NCBI RefSeq assembly: GCF_037969875.1
Contig: NZ_CP150218.1
Location: 4,030,001 to 4,094,000 of the forward strand
DNA from: Paenibacillus sp. FSL R7-0337
GTDB taxonomy: Bacteria; Bacillota; Bacilli; Paenibacillales; Paenibacillaceae
DNA: 64,000 nt
Direction: 5' to 3'
This document shows, in pieces, positions 1-8,600 of this stretch. Under the pieces are notes generated by a model. The model was not told the origin of the DNA. It did not search any database and saw only the letters and a program-made list of their open reading frames with translations. A program made the position numbers and the translations under genes. Numbering within the stretch: position 1 is the stretch's first letter; every line of letters begins with the position of its first letter.

Positions 1-77
1 TTATATTGTTCACGCGCCTGGCTTAAGTTCGCAGGACGCAGGAAGCTGCCTACATGATCATTGCGAAAGGGTATCAT
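1..77 (-). CDS. YxjG/YxjH-type cobalamin-independent methionine synthase family protein (5' end only)
   Basis: The first 25 codons of a gene running off the left edge. The ATG (complement of 75-77) follows a good AAGGAGATG ribosome site. The encoded start contains DHVGSFLRP, which is the conserved N-terminus of MetE-like homocysteine methyltransferases of the YxjG/YxjH type. Such enzymes transfer a methyl group to homocysteine in the cytoplasm. A possible -10 box TATACT lies just upstream (about 113-118, read on the minus strand). The match rests on a short peptide, but the motif is characteristic. Confidence 0.75.
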   Translation of the reverse strand, partial: MIPFRNDHVGSFLRPANLSQAREQY

Positions 78-190
78 CGCTACATCTCCTTACAACTTTT
101 TAGTGTACTGAGTATAGCATGAGGGCAAGAAATTCAGGTTATATGAAAAAAGCATGATTGGTCATAGCTTTTCGCGATAGCTGAAACGTT

Positions 191-1063
191 TTACCCTTCT
201 TCTTTACGCAAGAAGAGAATTGCTTTTTCGTTCACAACGTCTGCATGCTCCATAGTCAGGGAATGACTTGCCCCTTCAATGATATGGGTCTCGAGATTAG
301 GAATTAATCGCTTAGCATTTGCTATTGCCTTCTCAGCCGGGTATATTACTTCTTTATCTCCTATAAGGAGCAGAGTTGGAATATTGAAATTTTGGAATTC
401 CTCTTTAGCAAATACTGAGGGCATCACCTGCAGAAGTGGTTTCGCATGGCGGTAACCGCTAATTACTTGAGCACGAAATACGGGGTGTAGAGGCTCTCCT
501 TTACCTGAAAACCACAAAAAAGCATTGTCGATCCACTTTTCTGTGTGAAACAATAATGCGGGGTAAATTTTCGCAAAAAATTTAAAACTTATTTTATAGA
601 AAGTTCCAGCAGGGGCAAAAAGCAACAGCTTCGACACGCGTCCCGGATAATCAAGTGCAAAATTTAAAGATAAGAAGCCACCCATTGAATGACCCGCTAA
701 ATCTACCTTGTTAAACTGCATTGCGTCCAAAACTTCAAGAAGCCACTGGTTAGCGGCTTTCCGATTTTTTATAGCAACAGTAGGTTTACTCCTACCGAAA
801 TCTCCCACAATATCCACAGCATAAACGCAACGCTCTTGAATCAGCTGCTTCATATTGGGATACCACATCGTACTACTCATTGTCATTCCATGAAGGAGAA
901 TCAATGGTTTCTTACTCGGATCACCAAAGCATAGTACATAAGTATCTCCAAATGATGTCGAGATATAATATGACGTCCCCTCTAATCCAAACCTATTTAA
1001 ACTCTTATCGTAGCATAGATAGTATTCTTCTTCAGTTGCTCTGCTCTTAAAAATAGATCCCAC
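191..1063 (-). CDS. alpha/beta-fold hydrolase
   Basis: A 290-residue cytoplasmic serine hydrolase of the alpha/beta family; substrate unknown. The oxyanion-hole HG dipeptide (LLHGM) is near residues 57-60. The nucleophile elbow GHSMG puts the catalytic Ser at 126. The likely acid is Asp236 in LLIGDKE and the likely base is His267 in GASHS. Length is normal for the family and no signal peptide is seen. A ribosome site (GGAGGTG) precedes the ATG. It is a single gene between the methionine-synthase-like gene and the endonuclease V-like gene, with no partner hinting at its substrate. Confidence 0.85.
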   Translation of the reverse strand: MGSIFKSRATEEEYYLCYDKSLNRFGLEGTSYYISTSFGDTYVLCFGDPSKKPLILLHGMTMSSTMWYPNMKQLIQERCVYAVDIVGDFGRSKPTVAIKNRKAANQWLLEVLDAMQFNKVDLAGHSMGGFLSLNFALDYPGRVSKLLLFAPAGTFYKISFKFFAKIYPALLFHTEKWIDNAFLWFSGKGEPLHPVFRAQVISGYRHAKPLLQVMPSVFAKEEFQNFNIPTLLLIGDKEVIYPAEKAIANAKRLIPNLETHIIEGASHSLTMEHADVVNEKAILFLRKEEG

Positions 1064-1294
1064 GACACACCTCCCGGCTTCGATATTACTTCAAATCAAA
1101 TCATTGGCAGGAACGCTGTAATTCTTTAGATGACTTATTTTAGAATGTTATTCTCCATATGTAATAGTCAGGGTACAGTCGCTTGGCAAATTTGATGATG
1201 AAGACCGCGATAATTTCTACTCCTTATTAGAAGGTGATGGTGTGGGATGAGTCTCGGCAAGCTTCGCTTTTTCAAGTTTAATTCGATCCAGTAA

Positions 1295-1810
1295 TTATCC
1301 CCGGGCTTCTTTCGTATGCTTATCCAGCAATTTCAGCAGATAGGGGAACCGATATTCTCCGTGCATTCTCTGGATGTGCCGGGCAGCGGTGTCTGGCTCC
1401 ATGCCAATAGACGTGATATAGAGAGGCTTAGCGCTGGTGCCCCGGCAAATCTTTTTAACAAACGCCTCATTGTCGTTATCATGAAAGGCATTTTTGGCAA
1501 CACCGATCACTGGAATTCTCCCTGAAAAATCTGTGTAAACATAATGTCCGAGCCCCGGCTTCCTCTCTTGGTCTAAGTACACGTAGCCGTCCACCACAAT
1601 AGTGTGTATTTGGTTTGTATCCGTAAGTTTCAGCAGTTCCCGTATGCAGGGAAGCTCCCGTTTGTAGAAAGAACCAGGTTCGTATGCCCGAGGATTCTCT
1701 GTATAAGAAACGATAACGTCGAGCGGTGCAGAGTCTTCCCAACCCTGAAAGATAACCCCCACCGATTTTGCTTGATTCTCTTCATAATATACATCGACCG
1801 CAATAATCAT
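1295..1810 (-). CDS. endonuclease V-like protein
   Basis: A 171-residue protein resembling endonuclease V (Nfi), which nicks DNA or RNA near deoxyinosine/inosine. Family marks seen are the opening VDVYY with the first acidic residue, an Arg-Glu-containing helix after PGSFYKRE, the core VVDGYVYLD with Gly-rich PGLGHYVY, and IPVIGVAKNAF. It is shorter than E. coli Nfi (about 223), lacking some C-terminal sequence, and the usual DGHG core is DGYV, so activity on inosine is uncertain. It is transcribed away from the small membrane-anchored protein at 1923. Confidence 0.7.
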   Translation of the reverse strand: MIIAVDVYYEENQAKSVGVIFQGWEDSAPLDVIVSYTENPRAYEPGSFYKRELPCIRELLKLTDTNQIHTIVVDGYVYLDQERKPGLGHYVYTDFSGRIPVIGVAKNAFHDNDNEAFVKKICRGTSAKPLYITSIGMEPDTAARHIQRMHGEYRFPYLLKLLDKHTKEARG

Positions 1811-1922
1811 AGGCAGTAATCACTAACCTTTCCGCTTTGTGTTAATATATTATAAATAATAGAAAATAATTGAAAACAGTGCAAGATGATCGATAAATCT
1901 AAAAAAGCCTCTGGAGGAGAAA

Positions 1923-2405
1923 ATGAAAGTCATCAATGCTTTCGTGGTTCTTGTTGTTGTCATTGCTATTGCGCTTCCGGCATATCTATGGAATGAAGCC
2001 AAAACCGACTTCTCGCACAAAAGGCAATATGAGCGAAATTGGCAGCTGCAATTGCCTTCCAAATTCAAGGAACTTGATCAATATACAAATCAAGGGGGAT
2101 TTCGCGGGGAGGGATTGCGTTATACTATTTTTAGAACGAAAGAAAAACAATTGTCTTCAATATTAAAGTCAACCGGCGGACGAAAGAGGATTGAACACTA
2201 TTCCGGGGATACTCTTCAGGATAATGAAAGAGATATTCAAAAATATGTGGAGAACACATTACAGCCTTTAGATATTCCTGAAGATAAAACGCCAAATTTT
2301 AATGGAGTTTACTCGTGGCAAGATTTCAATTACGAATCTGACAGGTTGGTTGTTCTGTATTACCCTAATAAGAACATTTGTTATTTTGTGGAGGATTTAA
2401 GATAA
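1923..2405 (+). CDS. hypothetical membrane-anchored or secreted protein
   Basis: A 160-residue protein I do not recognise. Residues 5-22 form one hydrophobic segment (signal anchor or uncleaved signal), followed by a charged extracytoplasmic part of about 135 residues with no cysteines except one near the C-terminus and no visible catalytic motif. The start is supported by a strong GGAGGAGA ribosome site five bases upstream. It stands alone, divergent from the endonuclease V-like gene and upstream of the PadR gene, which has its own promoter. Confidence 0.7.
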   Translation: MKVINAFVVLVVVIAIALPAYLWNEAKTDFSHKRQYERNWQLQLPSKFKELDQYTNQGGFRGEGLRYTIFRTKEKQLSSILKSTGGRKRIEHYSGDTLQDNERDIQKYVENTLQPLDIPEDKTPNFNGVYSWQDFNYESDRLVVLYYPNKNICYFVEDLR

Positions 2406-2511
2406 GAGCACTCAGTTATTCACTACAACCAAGAAGCGGCAAAGAAGTTTGCGCCATATTTACTGGCGTAAATTTTTTTTACCCAAAAACAGATCCATGC
2501 ATCAGATCAAC

Positions 2512-2546
2512 ATATATTGACACAATATATATCGTACTGATATACT
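2512..2546 (+). promoter_or_regulatory. promoter and inverted-repeat operator of the padR-SDR operon
   Basis: A -35 box TTGACA (2517-2522) and a -10 box TATACT (2541-2546) are separated by 18 bases. The -35 box sits in the middle of a perfect inverted repeat ATATATTG-ACA-CAATATAT (2512-2530). This placement suggests that the PadR protein encoded downstream represses its own promoter. Confidence 0.7.
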
Positions 2547-2592
2547 ATGTTTGTGATATAAAACTCACCTCAAACTACAAGGAGGTCAAATT

Positions 2593-3132
2593 GTGAACAG
2601 TCAAGATGTTATTTTAGGAATACTTATGAAAGAAGCGTTGACTGGATACCAAATCAAACAGCTGTTAGAAAATGTATTCTCTAATTTCTATAGTTCCAGT
2701 TATGGAACAATCTATCCCACACTTACCCGAATGGAAAAGGAGGGGTTGATCACTAAGGAAAATGTGCTTCAGGACGGTAAGCCTAACAAAAACCTTTTAA
2801 ATATAACGCCTAAAGGCAGAGAGTGTTTTAACACCTATTTACTAGCCCCGCTAGAAGGAGACAGCATCAGGAAATCTGATTTTATGATGAGGCTTTATTT
2901 CGGTGAATTCGTCGGATATGACAAGGTGATTGTATGGTTGAAGGAAGCCCAAGAGGCATCAAACCACAAATTAGATCAATTACTTGAGCAATATTCGCTT
3001 TATAAAGATGAAATGCATCCAGCGCAGATCATTTGCATCCAAATCGGGATAGAAGAATACAAAGCTAAACTTACAACCATAGCCGAGGGATTGGTAAGCC
3101 TGGAGAAGTTAGTTCAAGAACAAAACTTTTAG
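2593..3132 (+). CDS. PadR family transcriptional regulator
   Basis: A 179-residue regulator. The N-terminal winged helix (residues 1-80) has the PadR pattern LTGYQIKQLLE ... YGTIYPTLTRMEKEGLI ... GRKxY-like NLLNITPKG, followed by a C-terminal helical dimerisation domain (100-175) typical of the Vir/PadR-C group. The start is GTG behind AAGGAGGTC. It ends 11 bases before the SDR gene, with which it forms an operon. PadR proteins usually repress a neighbouring gene and are released by a small ligand, so the SDR is the likely target. Confidence 0.9.
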   Translation: MNSQDVILGILMKEALTGYQIKQLLENVFSNFYSSSYGTIYPTLTRMEKEGLITKENVLQDGKPNKNLLNITPKGRECFNTYLLAPLEGDSIRKSDFMMRLYFGEFVGYDKVIVWLKEAQEASNHKLDQLLEQYSLYKDEMHPAQIICIQIGIEEYKAKLTTIAEGLVSLEKLVQEQNF

Positions 3133-3143
3133 GAGGAATGGAT

Positions 3144-3962
3144 ATGAACACAATTTTTATCACGGGAGCTTCATCAGGCATCGGGAGAGCTACAGCAAAG
3201 CATTTTGCTGAAAATGGATGGAACGTAGTAGCCACGATGCGTTCACCTGAACAAGAAACTGAGTTTATTACACTGGATAATGTGTTGGTACTAAGGCTTG
3301 ATGTTGAACAAGCAGATACTATTCAAACTGCGTTAGCAGAAGCGATTGATCGGTTCGGTACTATTGATGTTCTTCTCAATAATGCTGGATATGGAACAAT
3401 GGGTCTGATAGAAGCCGCTACGGAGGAGCAGATTAGAAGACAGTTTGAAGTGAATGTTTTCGGTCTAATCCGTATGACTAAAGCCATGCTGCCACATTTC
3501 CGGTCGAATCAAAAAGGGATGCTGATCAACATCTCTTCTATGGGTGGGAGAGTGACCTTCCCTACGATGTCTCTGTATCATTCGTCCAAGTTTGCAGTAG
3601 AGGGTTTTTCTGAGTCCGTATCTTATGAATTAGCATCACAAAACATCAAAGTGAAGTTGATTGAACCCGGTGCTATTCATACGGACTTTGGTGGAAGATC
3701 CATGGAATTCTTTTATAATGATGATTTAACAGACTACAAGCTATTTACTGGTGCGTTTCGCGCTAAATTGGGTGAGATGGAAAAACAGCCGGCATACGCC
3801 TCGCCTCCAGAAATCGTTGCCGAAACCATATACCAAGCGGCCACAGACGGTACAAATCAATTCCGGTATATCGTTGGAGATGATGCAAAGATGCTCATTC
3901 AGATGAAAAAAAATACGGCTGAAGAAGAGTATTTAACTAATATCGCCCAGCATTTTTCTTGA
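3144..3962 (+). CDS. short-chain dehydrogenase/reductase
   Basis: A 272-residue classical SDR oxidoreductase. The NAD(P)-binding motif TGASSGIG is near residues 8-15, the NNAG motif follows near 85, the catalytic Ser is in NISSMGG and the Tyr-x3-Lys pair is in YHSSK. Arg residues after the first beta strand suggest NADP preference. The substrate is unknown. I chose the second ATG because AGGAGG sits seven bases before it; the first ATG (3138) is too close to it. It is the second gene of the padR operon. Confidence 0.9.
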   Translation: MNTIFITGASSGIGRATAKHFAENGWNVVATMRSPEQETEFITLDNVLVLRLDVEQADTIQTALAEAIDRFGTIDVLLNNAGYGTMGLIEAATEEQIRRQFEVNVFGLIRMTKAMLPHFRSNQKGMLINISSMGGRVTFPTMSLYHSSKFAVEGFSESVSYELASQNIKVKLIEPGAIHTDFGGRSMEFFYNDDLTDYKLFTGAFRAKLGEMEKQPAYASPPEIVAETIYQAATDGTNQFRYIVGDDAKMLIQMKKNTAEEEYLTNIAQHFS

Positions 3963-3987
3963 AAGATAATATTTAAATAGTAGCTGT

Positions 3988-4026
3988 AAAAGAGCCTGCA
4001 CTAACATCAAAGTGGCGGCTCTTTTT
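3988..4026. terminator. bidirectional terminator
   Basis: Arms AAAGAGCC and GGCTCTTT flank a loop of about 22 bases, with T runs on both strands. It lies between the converging SDR and Nudix genes and can serve both. Confidence 0.7.
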
Positions 4027-4031
4027 AGGCT

Positions 4032-4520
4032 TCATACCTCTCTTTGTAGCTTGACGCTACATTCGGACGTTGTTGTAGTAGCATACTCTATGTAATTCAC
4101 TGAGCCGTCAAACTTCAAATAAGCTTCATATCGTAAGCGGATGGCTGGCAGGGTAATGAAATCCAGAACATTCTCCCTGGCCACCCATCTGCAATCACTA
4201 GTTTCATCAGAAGTTGCTAACTCTCCACCCACAACTTTGCACACAAAATCAAACATTACCTTTGTTGGAACATCAGTTACGCCATCATGCCACTTATGAA
4301 CCGCTGTATTTGAAATCACATTGATCAAATGGCTGACAGTAGCATCTATTCCACTTTCCTCCTTGATTTCTCGTATCAGGCCATCCATAAGGTTCTCTCC
4401 GATTTCAGTTATCCCGCCAGGATATACCCATCCATCATCATGGGCTTTTACTAAAAGGATGTTTCCCTTCCCATCTTCAACAATTCCGCCTGCCGACACA
4501 ATATGCGTTGGGAACGCCAT
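4032..4520 (-). CDS. NUDIX hydrolase
   Basis: A 162-residue Nudix enzyme, which cleaves a nucleoside diphosphate linked to another group with a divalent metal. The Nudix box is complete: Gly of GGITEIGE, then RE-x2-EE-SG (REIKEESGI), at about residues 36-58. The start follows GGAGGTCTTAAT. The substrate cannot be told from sequence. It is a single gene, divergent from the small 2-deoxyribosyltransferase-like gene at 4617. Confidence 0.9.
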   Translation of the reverse strand: MAFPTHIVSAGGIVEDGKGNILLVKAHDDGWVYPGGITEIGENLMDGLIREIKEESGIDATVSHLINVISNTAVHKWHDGVTDVPTKVMFDFVCKVVGGELATSDETSDCRWVARENVLDFITLPAIRLRYEAYLKFDGSVNYIEYATTTTSECSVKLQREV

Positions 4521-4616
4521 ATTAAGACCTCCATTATGAAGTGATTGAAATGTTTTGAAGGATAATGACTATATGGAACGAATACATTAACCAAGAAATT
4601 ATGAAAGGAAATAATC

Positions 4617-4943
4617 ATGAAAATAATAACTTTATGTGGCTCTACAAAGTTTAAAGAGGCATTCGAACAGGCCAATGCATTCCTAACACTTCAAGGAAAT
4701 ATTGTAATTAGCCTCGCCTTCTTTGAGCAAAGTGAAGGATTTGAAATCACTGAGAAACAAGCTGAACTCCTTGGAAATCTCCATTTTAGAAAAATCGATC
4801 TTTCTGATGAAATATTCGTGATAGATGTGAATGGTTACATTGGAAGTAGTACAAAAAGAGAGATTGAATATGCCGAAGAAAAAGGGAAAGCAATTCGTTA
4901 CTACTCCAATGGCGGGGATGGCCTTTTCTTGAAGAACGTCTGA
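4617..4943 (+). CDS. nucleoside 2-deoxyribosyltransferase-like small protein
   Basis: A 108-residue single-domain protein. The opening IITLCGSTKF, the central DEIFVIDVNGYIGSST and the following KREIEYAEEKGKAI resemble the DUF4406/nucleoside 2-deoxyribosyltransferase-like Rossmann fold found in many Bacillota and phages. The role is unknown, and nucleotide salvage or sugar-nucleotide binding is only an inference. A GAAAGGAAATAATC ribosome site precedes the ATG. Its 3' end faces the HxlR gene, 19 bases away. Confidence 0.7.
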   Translation: MKIITLCGSTKFKEAFEQANAFLTLQGNIVISLAFFEQSEGFEITEKQAELLGNLHFRKIDLSDEIFVIDVNGYIGSSTKREIEYAEEKGKAIRYYSNGGDGLFLKNV

Positions 4944-4962
4944 GTACAAACCACCGTGGACC

Positions 4963-5304
4963 TCACCGGTTCTGTGCTCCCCACTCACATAGCTGCTCCA
5001 ATACAGGTAGCAGTGTCTGCCCTTTCGGTGTCAGCAAATACTCCACTTTGGGCGGAATCTGCGGATACTCCACACGCTTCACCAGTCCATCAGCCTCCAA
5101 TTCCTTAAGCTGCGCGCTGAGCACCTTGTACGTCACCGCTCCGAGCTGTCTCTGCATTTCGTTGAATCGAATCGACGGTTTGGCGGACAGCAGATACAGA
5201 ATTGCCATCTTCCACTTACCGCCGATCACCGACATCGTATAACCGAATGGTGTGTCTTGGATCACCGTCTCCTTGCCCTTCAGATCAGAAATGCCCATGT
5301 TCAC
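4963..5304 (-). CDS. HxlR family transcriptional regulator
   Basis: A 113-residue winged-helix regulator. The HxlR signature is clear: CP-less start, GGKWKMAILYLL, RFNEMQRQLGAVTYKVLSAQL, VEYLLTPKGQTLLPVL. The usual conserved Cys near residue 15-20 of many HxlR proteins is replaced by DTPFGYTMSVIGGKW, so a cysteine redox switch is unlikely. The first codon could be GTG at 5304 or ATG at 5298. It is divergent from the RidA-like gene, its likely target, and a palindrome touches its start. Confidence 0.9.
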   Translation of the reverse strand: MNMGISDLKGKETVIQDTPFGYTMSVIGGKWKMAILYLLSAKPSIRFNEMQRQLGAVTYKVLSAQLKELEADGLVKRVEYPQIPPKVEYLLTPKGQTLLPVLEQLCEWGAQNR

Positions 5305-5305
5305 G

Positions 5306-5321
5306 CTATCCTTTCGGATAG
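5306..5321. promoter_or_regulatory. inverted repeat, probable HxlR operator
   Basis: A perfect palindrome CTATCC-TTTC-GGATAG lies immediately upstream of the hxlR-like start. A second half-site TACTATCC lies about 20 bases further into the divergent region, toward the RidA-like gene. Position suggests regulation of both genes. Confidence 0.55.
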
Positions 5322-5403
5322 TAGCCCACTTGTTTGTGCGTACTATCCCTTTATTTCTGCTCAGTCTATAATAGCTTTACTTTGAAGTAAAGGGGCTAAA
5401 GCA

Positions 5404-5787
5404 ATGACAACCATTCGAACGTACAACCATAACCTCTGGGATCACGGGATTTCGCAGGGGTACCTTGTCGACAACACGCTGTATATCTCAGGACAGTTCT
5501 CCCATAATGCAGAGGGCAACTTCGTCGGAGCAGGCGATATTCAGGCACAGATGACGCAGACGCTGAAGAATTTGGATACCGTGCTACAAGAGTTCGGAGC
5601 GACAAAGGATAATCTGGCTTACGTGGAGCTGTATCTGACGAATGCGCAGGAGCACGGGGAAACCGCGATCGAACTGTTCAAAAAGTATGTCGGAGAGCAT
5701 CGGCCGGCGGGGAGCATGATCGGGGTGACTTACCTGGCATTTCCGGAACAGTGGGTAGAGGTTCGGGCTGTGGCGCATGTAGGCTAA
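5404..5787 (+). CDS. RidA family protein
   Basis: A 127-residue member of the YjgF/YER057c/UK114 (RidA) family. Typical features are the SGQ strand (YISGQFSHNAEGN), the NLDTVLQEFGATKDNL helix and the C-terminal strand WVEVRAVAHV. Archetypal RidA needs an Arg in a P-x-R-S context to hydrolyse enamine/imine intermediates; here the segment is HRPAGSMIG, with Gly in that place, so deaminase activity may be absent and another substrate is likely. Divergent from hxlR and probably controlled by it. Confidence 0.85.
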   Translation: MTTIRTYNHNLWDHGISQGYLVDNTLYISGQFSHNAEGNFVGAGDIQAQMTQTLKNLDTVLQEFGATKDNLAYVELYLTNAQEHGETAIELFKKYVGEHRPAGSMIGVTYLAFPEQWVEVRAVAHVG

Positions 5788-5816
5788 GAAAAAAGAGGGA
5801 GAGTCAATTAAACAAC

Positions 5817-5846
5817 GCTACTGACAGGGTAATGTCAGTAGCATTT
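5817..5846 (+). terminator. rho-independent terminator
   Basis: A ten-base stem GCTACTGACA / TGTCAGTAGC with a six-base loop, followed by ATTTT, 30 bases after the RidA-like gene. Confidence 0.8.
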
Positions 5847-5951
5847 TAGTCAACCTATTGAAATATTGGCAGATTGTCCAAAAAGGGCAGAATCCGTCAA
5901 GTTCGCTCTTCTGTACCTGTGCTATGCTTGAAGGCAAGGAGGTGCATCCAT

Positions 5952-6866
5952 ATGTACGCATGGGAAGCCATTCAAAAAACGTTAGATTATATGGAAGAAC
6001 GCATCAGCGAAAACCAGGAGATCGATGGTTTGGCCGCCATTGCCGCTTTATCCCCATTTTATTACCAAAGGTTGTTCTCTCGTCTAGTGAAGAAGCCAGT
6101 CCGGGAGTACATCCGCTACCGGCGTCTGGCAAATGCCTGCGAAGCACTGAGCTGCAAGGAAAACCGTATTCTGGACGTGGCTTTGGAGTGGGGATTTGGT
6201 AGCCATGAGGGCTTCACCCGAGCTTTCAAAGAGGCCTACGGAATGACGCCTGAGCAGTACCGAGACCATCCGGTAAGGCTGAATCAGTTTATCAAACCGG
6301 ATTTGAGTCTGAGCAACACGATGATCGATGAAGGAGTGCCGTTGATTAGCGATGGTCTGATTCTGGAGATTAACCGGAGAACGTTGGAGCAACCTATCAT
6401 GTTTATTGGTTTGAGCAACTATGCTCCCATTGATGGCCAAATGCCTCTTGGAGAAGCTACCGGGGTAGACGTGCCTGGAGAGGTGTGGAGACAATTTCAC
6501 GAGCGTAAGGGCAGCATAAACCGGCTTCCTGCAGGCCGGGAGTTGGGGGTAGCCTTTATGGGGGATGCTCCCAGCGGCAATTTCACCTATTTTGCCGGAG
6601 CAGAGGCGTTGCCGGATGCAGACCCCGGGGAGTTCAAGATATGGCAGCTGCCAGACAGGGAATATGTGGTTTTTGGCTTCGAGGCGGAGAGTTTCGAGGA
6701 ATTGGTAACTTCCGCTCTCTACAAAGCGCTCAACTACAGCGACCTGTGGCTAAAAAAGCACGGCATGATCAACATGCTCTATGTACCGGAACTATATTAC
6801 GAAAGCACCCCTGGAGCAAGCTATATGGAATTGTGGATTCCCGCAGACAAGCAGCAACAAGGTTAG
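5952..6866 (+). CDS. AraC family regulator with GyrI-like effector domain
   Basis: A 304-residue regulator with an N-terminal AraC helix-turn-helix pair (residues about 1-105: LAAIAALSPFYYQRLFSRLVKKPV and ILDVALEWGFGSHEGFTRAFKEAYGMTPEQYR). It is followed by a GyrI-like small-molecule-binding domain (about 150-300). An open frame extends to 5874, but the ATG at 5952 has a perfect AAGGAGGTG ribosome site and begins where family homology begins. Such proteins sense hydrophobic or cationic compounds. No target gene lies beside it, so it may act at a distance. Confidence 0.88.
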   Translation: MYAWEAIQKTLDYMEERISENQEIDGLAAIAALSPFYYQRLFSRLVKKPVREYIRYRRLANACEALSCKENRILDVALEWGFGSHEGFTRAFKEAYGMTPEQYRDHPVRLNQFIKPDLSLSNTMIDEGVPLISDGLILEINRRTLEQPIMFIGLSNYAPIDGQMPLGEATGVDVPGEVWRQFHERKGSINRLPAGRELGVAFMGDAPSGNFTYFAGAEALPDADPGEFKIWQLPDREYVVFGFEAESFEELVTSALYKALNYSDLWLKKHGMINMLYVPELYYESTPGASYMELWIPADKQQQG

Positions 6867-6961
6867 GGTTCATCATGAAAAACAGAGAGCGGCACAGGAA
6901 AGGGGCTGTCCAAAAAGCCAGTGATAACTGCCTTCTGGATGCCCCGTTTTAGCCTTCTACC

Positions 6962-7003
6962 TACATAATCTCTTTATTAAAATGTCCTCTTGTGCCGGTA
7001 TGG
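6962..7003 (-). pseudogene. 3' scrap of a second U32 peptidase gene
   Basis: Read on the minus strand this short piece encodes TRGHFNKEIM and a stop. The intact U32 peptidase at 18092 ends TRGHFNKEIV, and TRGHF is a conserved C-terminal motif of U32 peptidases. About 40 bases match the 3' end of that gene (18087-18130) with only a few differences. No other part of a U32 gene is present here, so it is a relic of a lost paralogue or of a duplication. Confidence 0.7.
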
Positions 7004-7018
7004 ATCGGCTACTTCATC

Positions 7019-7717
7019 CTACCCCTGCCTGATGTGATCAACATTCCGGTTCATCAGATGCCGGACCACCTTGGTGTAGACTATTTTCTTAACCGGACTA
7101 AGCCCTTGCGGATGAGCGGAGAAGAAGGCATCAGGGCTGTCGTAGATCCCGAAATCCTGAACGATTCCTTCTTTTTGCACGTAGGTATCATTTTCATTCC
7201 AATAAATTTGCGGATTTTGAAAATTATCTGTTGCAGCGCCATATCCGCAGAAGGAACCCGTACATTGTTCGAATTTTTGCTGAAGCTTGGTCAAATAAGG
7301 AACGTCCAGTATGAATCCTTCAATATTCAACCACTTATCCTCATATAGCACTTCAACCCAGCTATGAATGATCTCCCGGGGGGAGAGCTGGTAATACCAG
7401 CCTTTCATGGCCCCCTTTTGCAGCTTCTTATCAATAGCAAATCCATGTATACGGCATGACACGCCCACAGCCCGGAGCAACGCCATAAACAGCACTCCCT
7501 TTGTATTACACTGGCCGTAGCCATCCTGCAAGACTTCCGAGGCCGGAATATCGTCCGCCCGGTTGTAGCCGAATCGGATTTCGTCACGAACGTAGTTATA
7601 GATGCCGAGAATCTGTTCCTTCCTGGACATCGAATCCCACCGGCGGCTGTGAACAATTTGCTGGATCAACGGGTGAGAATAGTTCAGCAATTCCGTTTCC
7701 TTCAAGTATGCACTCAT
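7019..7717 (-). CDS. transglutaminase-like cysteine protease family protein
   Basis: A 232-residue protein of the transglutaminase-core superfamily, which usually act as cytoplasmic peptidases or amide-bond hydrolases. The catalytic Cys70 is in DGYGQCNTKG with the following helix, and the His118 is in IIHSWVEV. The third residue is Glu133 (NIEGF) where Asp is usual. The start at 7717 has AGGAGGTG; six extra upstream codons are possible but lack a ribosome site. It is followed at once by the U32 scrap and preceded by an AraC regulator, co-directional and 29 bases upstream, so the two probably form one unit. Confidence 0.85.
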   Translation of the reverse strand: MSAYLKETELLNYSHPLIQQIVHSRRWDSMSRKEQILGIYNYVRDEIRFGYNRADDIPASEVLQDGYGQCNTKGVLFMALLRAVGVSCRIHGFAIDKKLQKGAMKGWYYQLSPREIIHSWVEVLYEDKWLNIEGFILDVPYLTKLQQKFEQCTGSFCGYGAATDNFQNPQIYWNENDTYVQKEGIVQDFGIYDSPDAFFSAHPQGLSPVKKIVYTKVVRHLMNRNVDHIRQG

Positions 7718-7746
7718 GGAACACACCTCCTGCACCCATTGTAAGG

Positions 7747-8511
7747 TTAATGCAGGCTGGAAACTTTTAAAAAGACGCTATCTTTACGGATATCCTTCGC
7801 CGTCATGCCCAGCAACTGCCTGCTGGTAGCAGCTAAGTGGGACGGGCTGTCAAAGCCTGCAGCCATCGCCGCATCCGTAACGCTATGACCCGCAAAAATG
7901 AAATAGATTGCTTTCTCCAGCTTGTGCAGCACCATGTACCCGCTAAGCGAAATACCTGTATTTTCTTTGAAAAGATGCGACAATCTGCTGTTGGATAAAC
8001 CTAACTGCCGGGCGTAATGACTGACGGAGTGTTCGGAGTCGGTGCAATCTTTGAGGAGCTGAATAAGCTCTCTGATTCTCGGATCAACAATAGTGGGTTT
8101 CACCTGCTCTACACCTAATAGCCTCATAAGTTGTTCCAGAAAAGAACGATAGCTGTCCGGGTCCTTAACGCCGGCGTACTCCTTTTGCACCAATGCACGG
8201 ATACTCCTCATCACTTCATGCGGGAACACATGGTACGGCTGCCCCTCCAGAACCCGCTTAAAGCTTGCAGCCATCTCAGAGGTGCTGTCGATCAGAAGGA
8301 GCATCAACGGGTGTCCTGCTTCTTTTAAGCGATGAACGACGTTTGAATTGATAATCATGCCTGGACAACGCAAGCTTAGCCCCGCTACCTCAATGTCAAA
8401 TTCGCCTGTTAGCGAGATCGTCACCTGTAAAAAAGAATGCCGGTGCTCTTCCGCATCAATCGAATCGGACACCACCATCAGGTGATGCTCCGCTCCATAT
8501 AAATTCATCAT
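7747..8511 (-). CDS. AraC family regulator with N-terminal cupin-type sensor
   Basis: A 254-residue regulator. Residues 1-100 form a cupin-like sensor (EEHRHSFLQVTISLTGEFDIEV). The C-terminal third has two helix-turn-helix units (SVSHYARQLGLSNSRLSHLFKENTGISLSGYM; SVTDAAMAAGFDSPSHLAATSRQLLGMTAKDIRK). It is divergent from the serine hydrolase at 8601 and 29 bases upstream of the transglutaminase-like gene, so either may be its target. The RQLLGMTAKDIRK ending is close to the AraC consensus. Confidence 0.9.
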   Translation of the reverse strand: MMNLYGAEHHLMVVSDSIDAEEHRHSFLQVTISLTGEFDIEVAGLSLRCPGMIINSNVVHRLKEAGHPLMLLLIDSTSEMAASFKRVLEGQPYHVFPHEVMRSIRALVQKEYAGVKDPDSYRSFLEQLMRLLGVEQVKPTIVDPRIRELIQLLKDCTDSEHSVSHYARQLGLSNSRLSHLFKENTGISLSGYMVLHKLEKAIYFIFAGHSVTDAAMAAGFDSPSHLAATSRQLLGMTAKDIRKDSVFLKVSSLH

Positions 8512-8600
8512 GTTCTAATCACTCCAGGCTTAGCTCTTTGTAGTATGATTTATATATTCTATACCGGCATGTTTATTATAAACAGAGGTGAACCGAGAAT

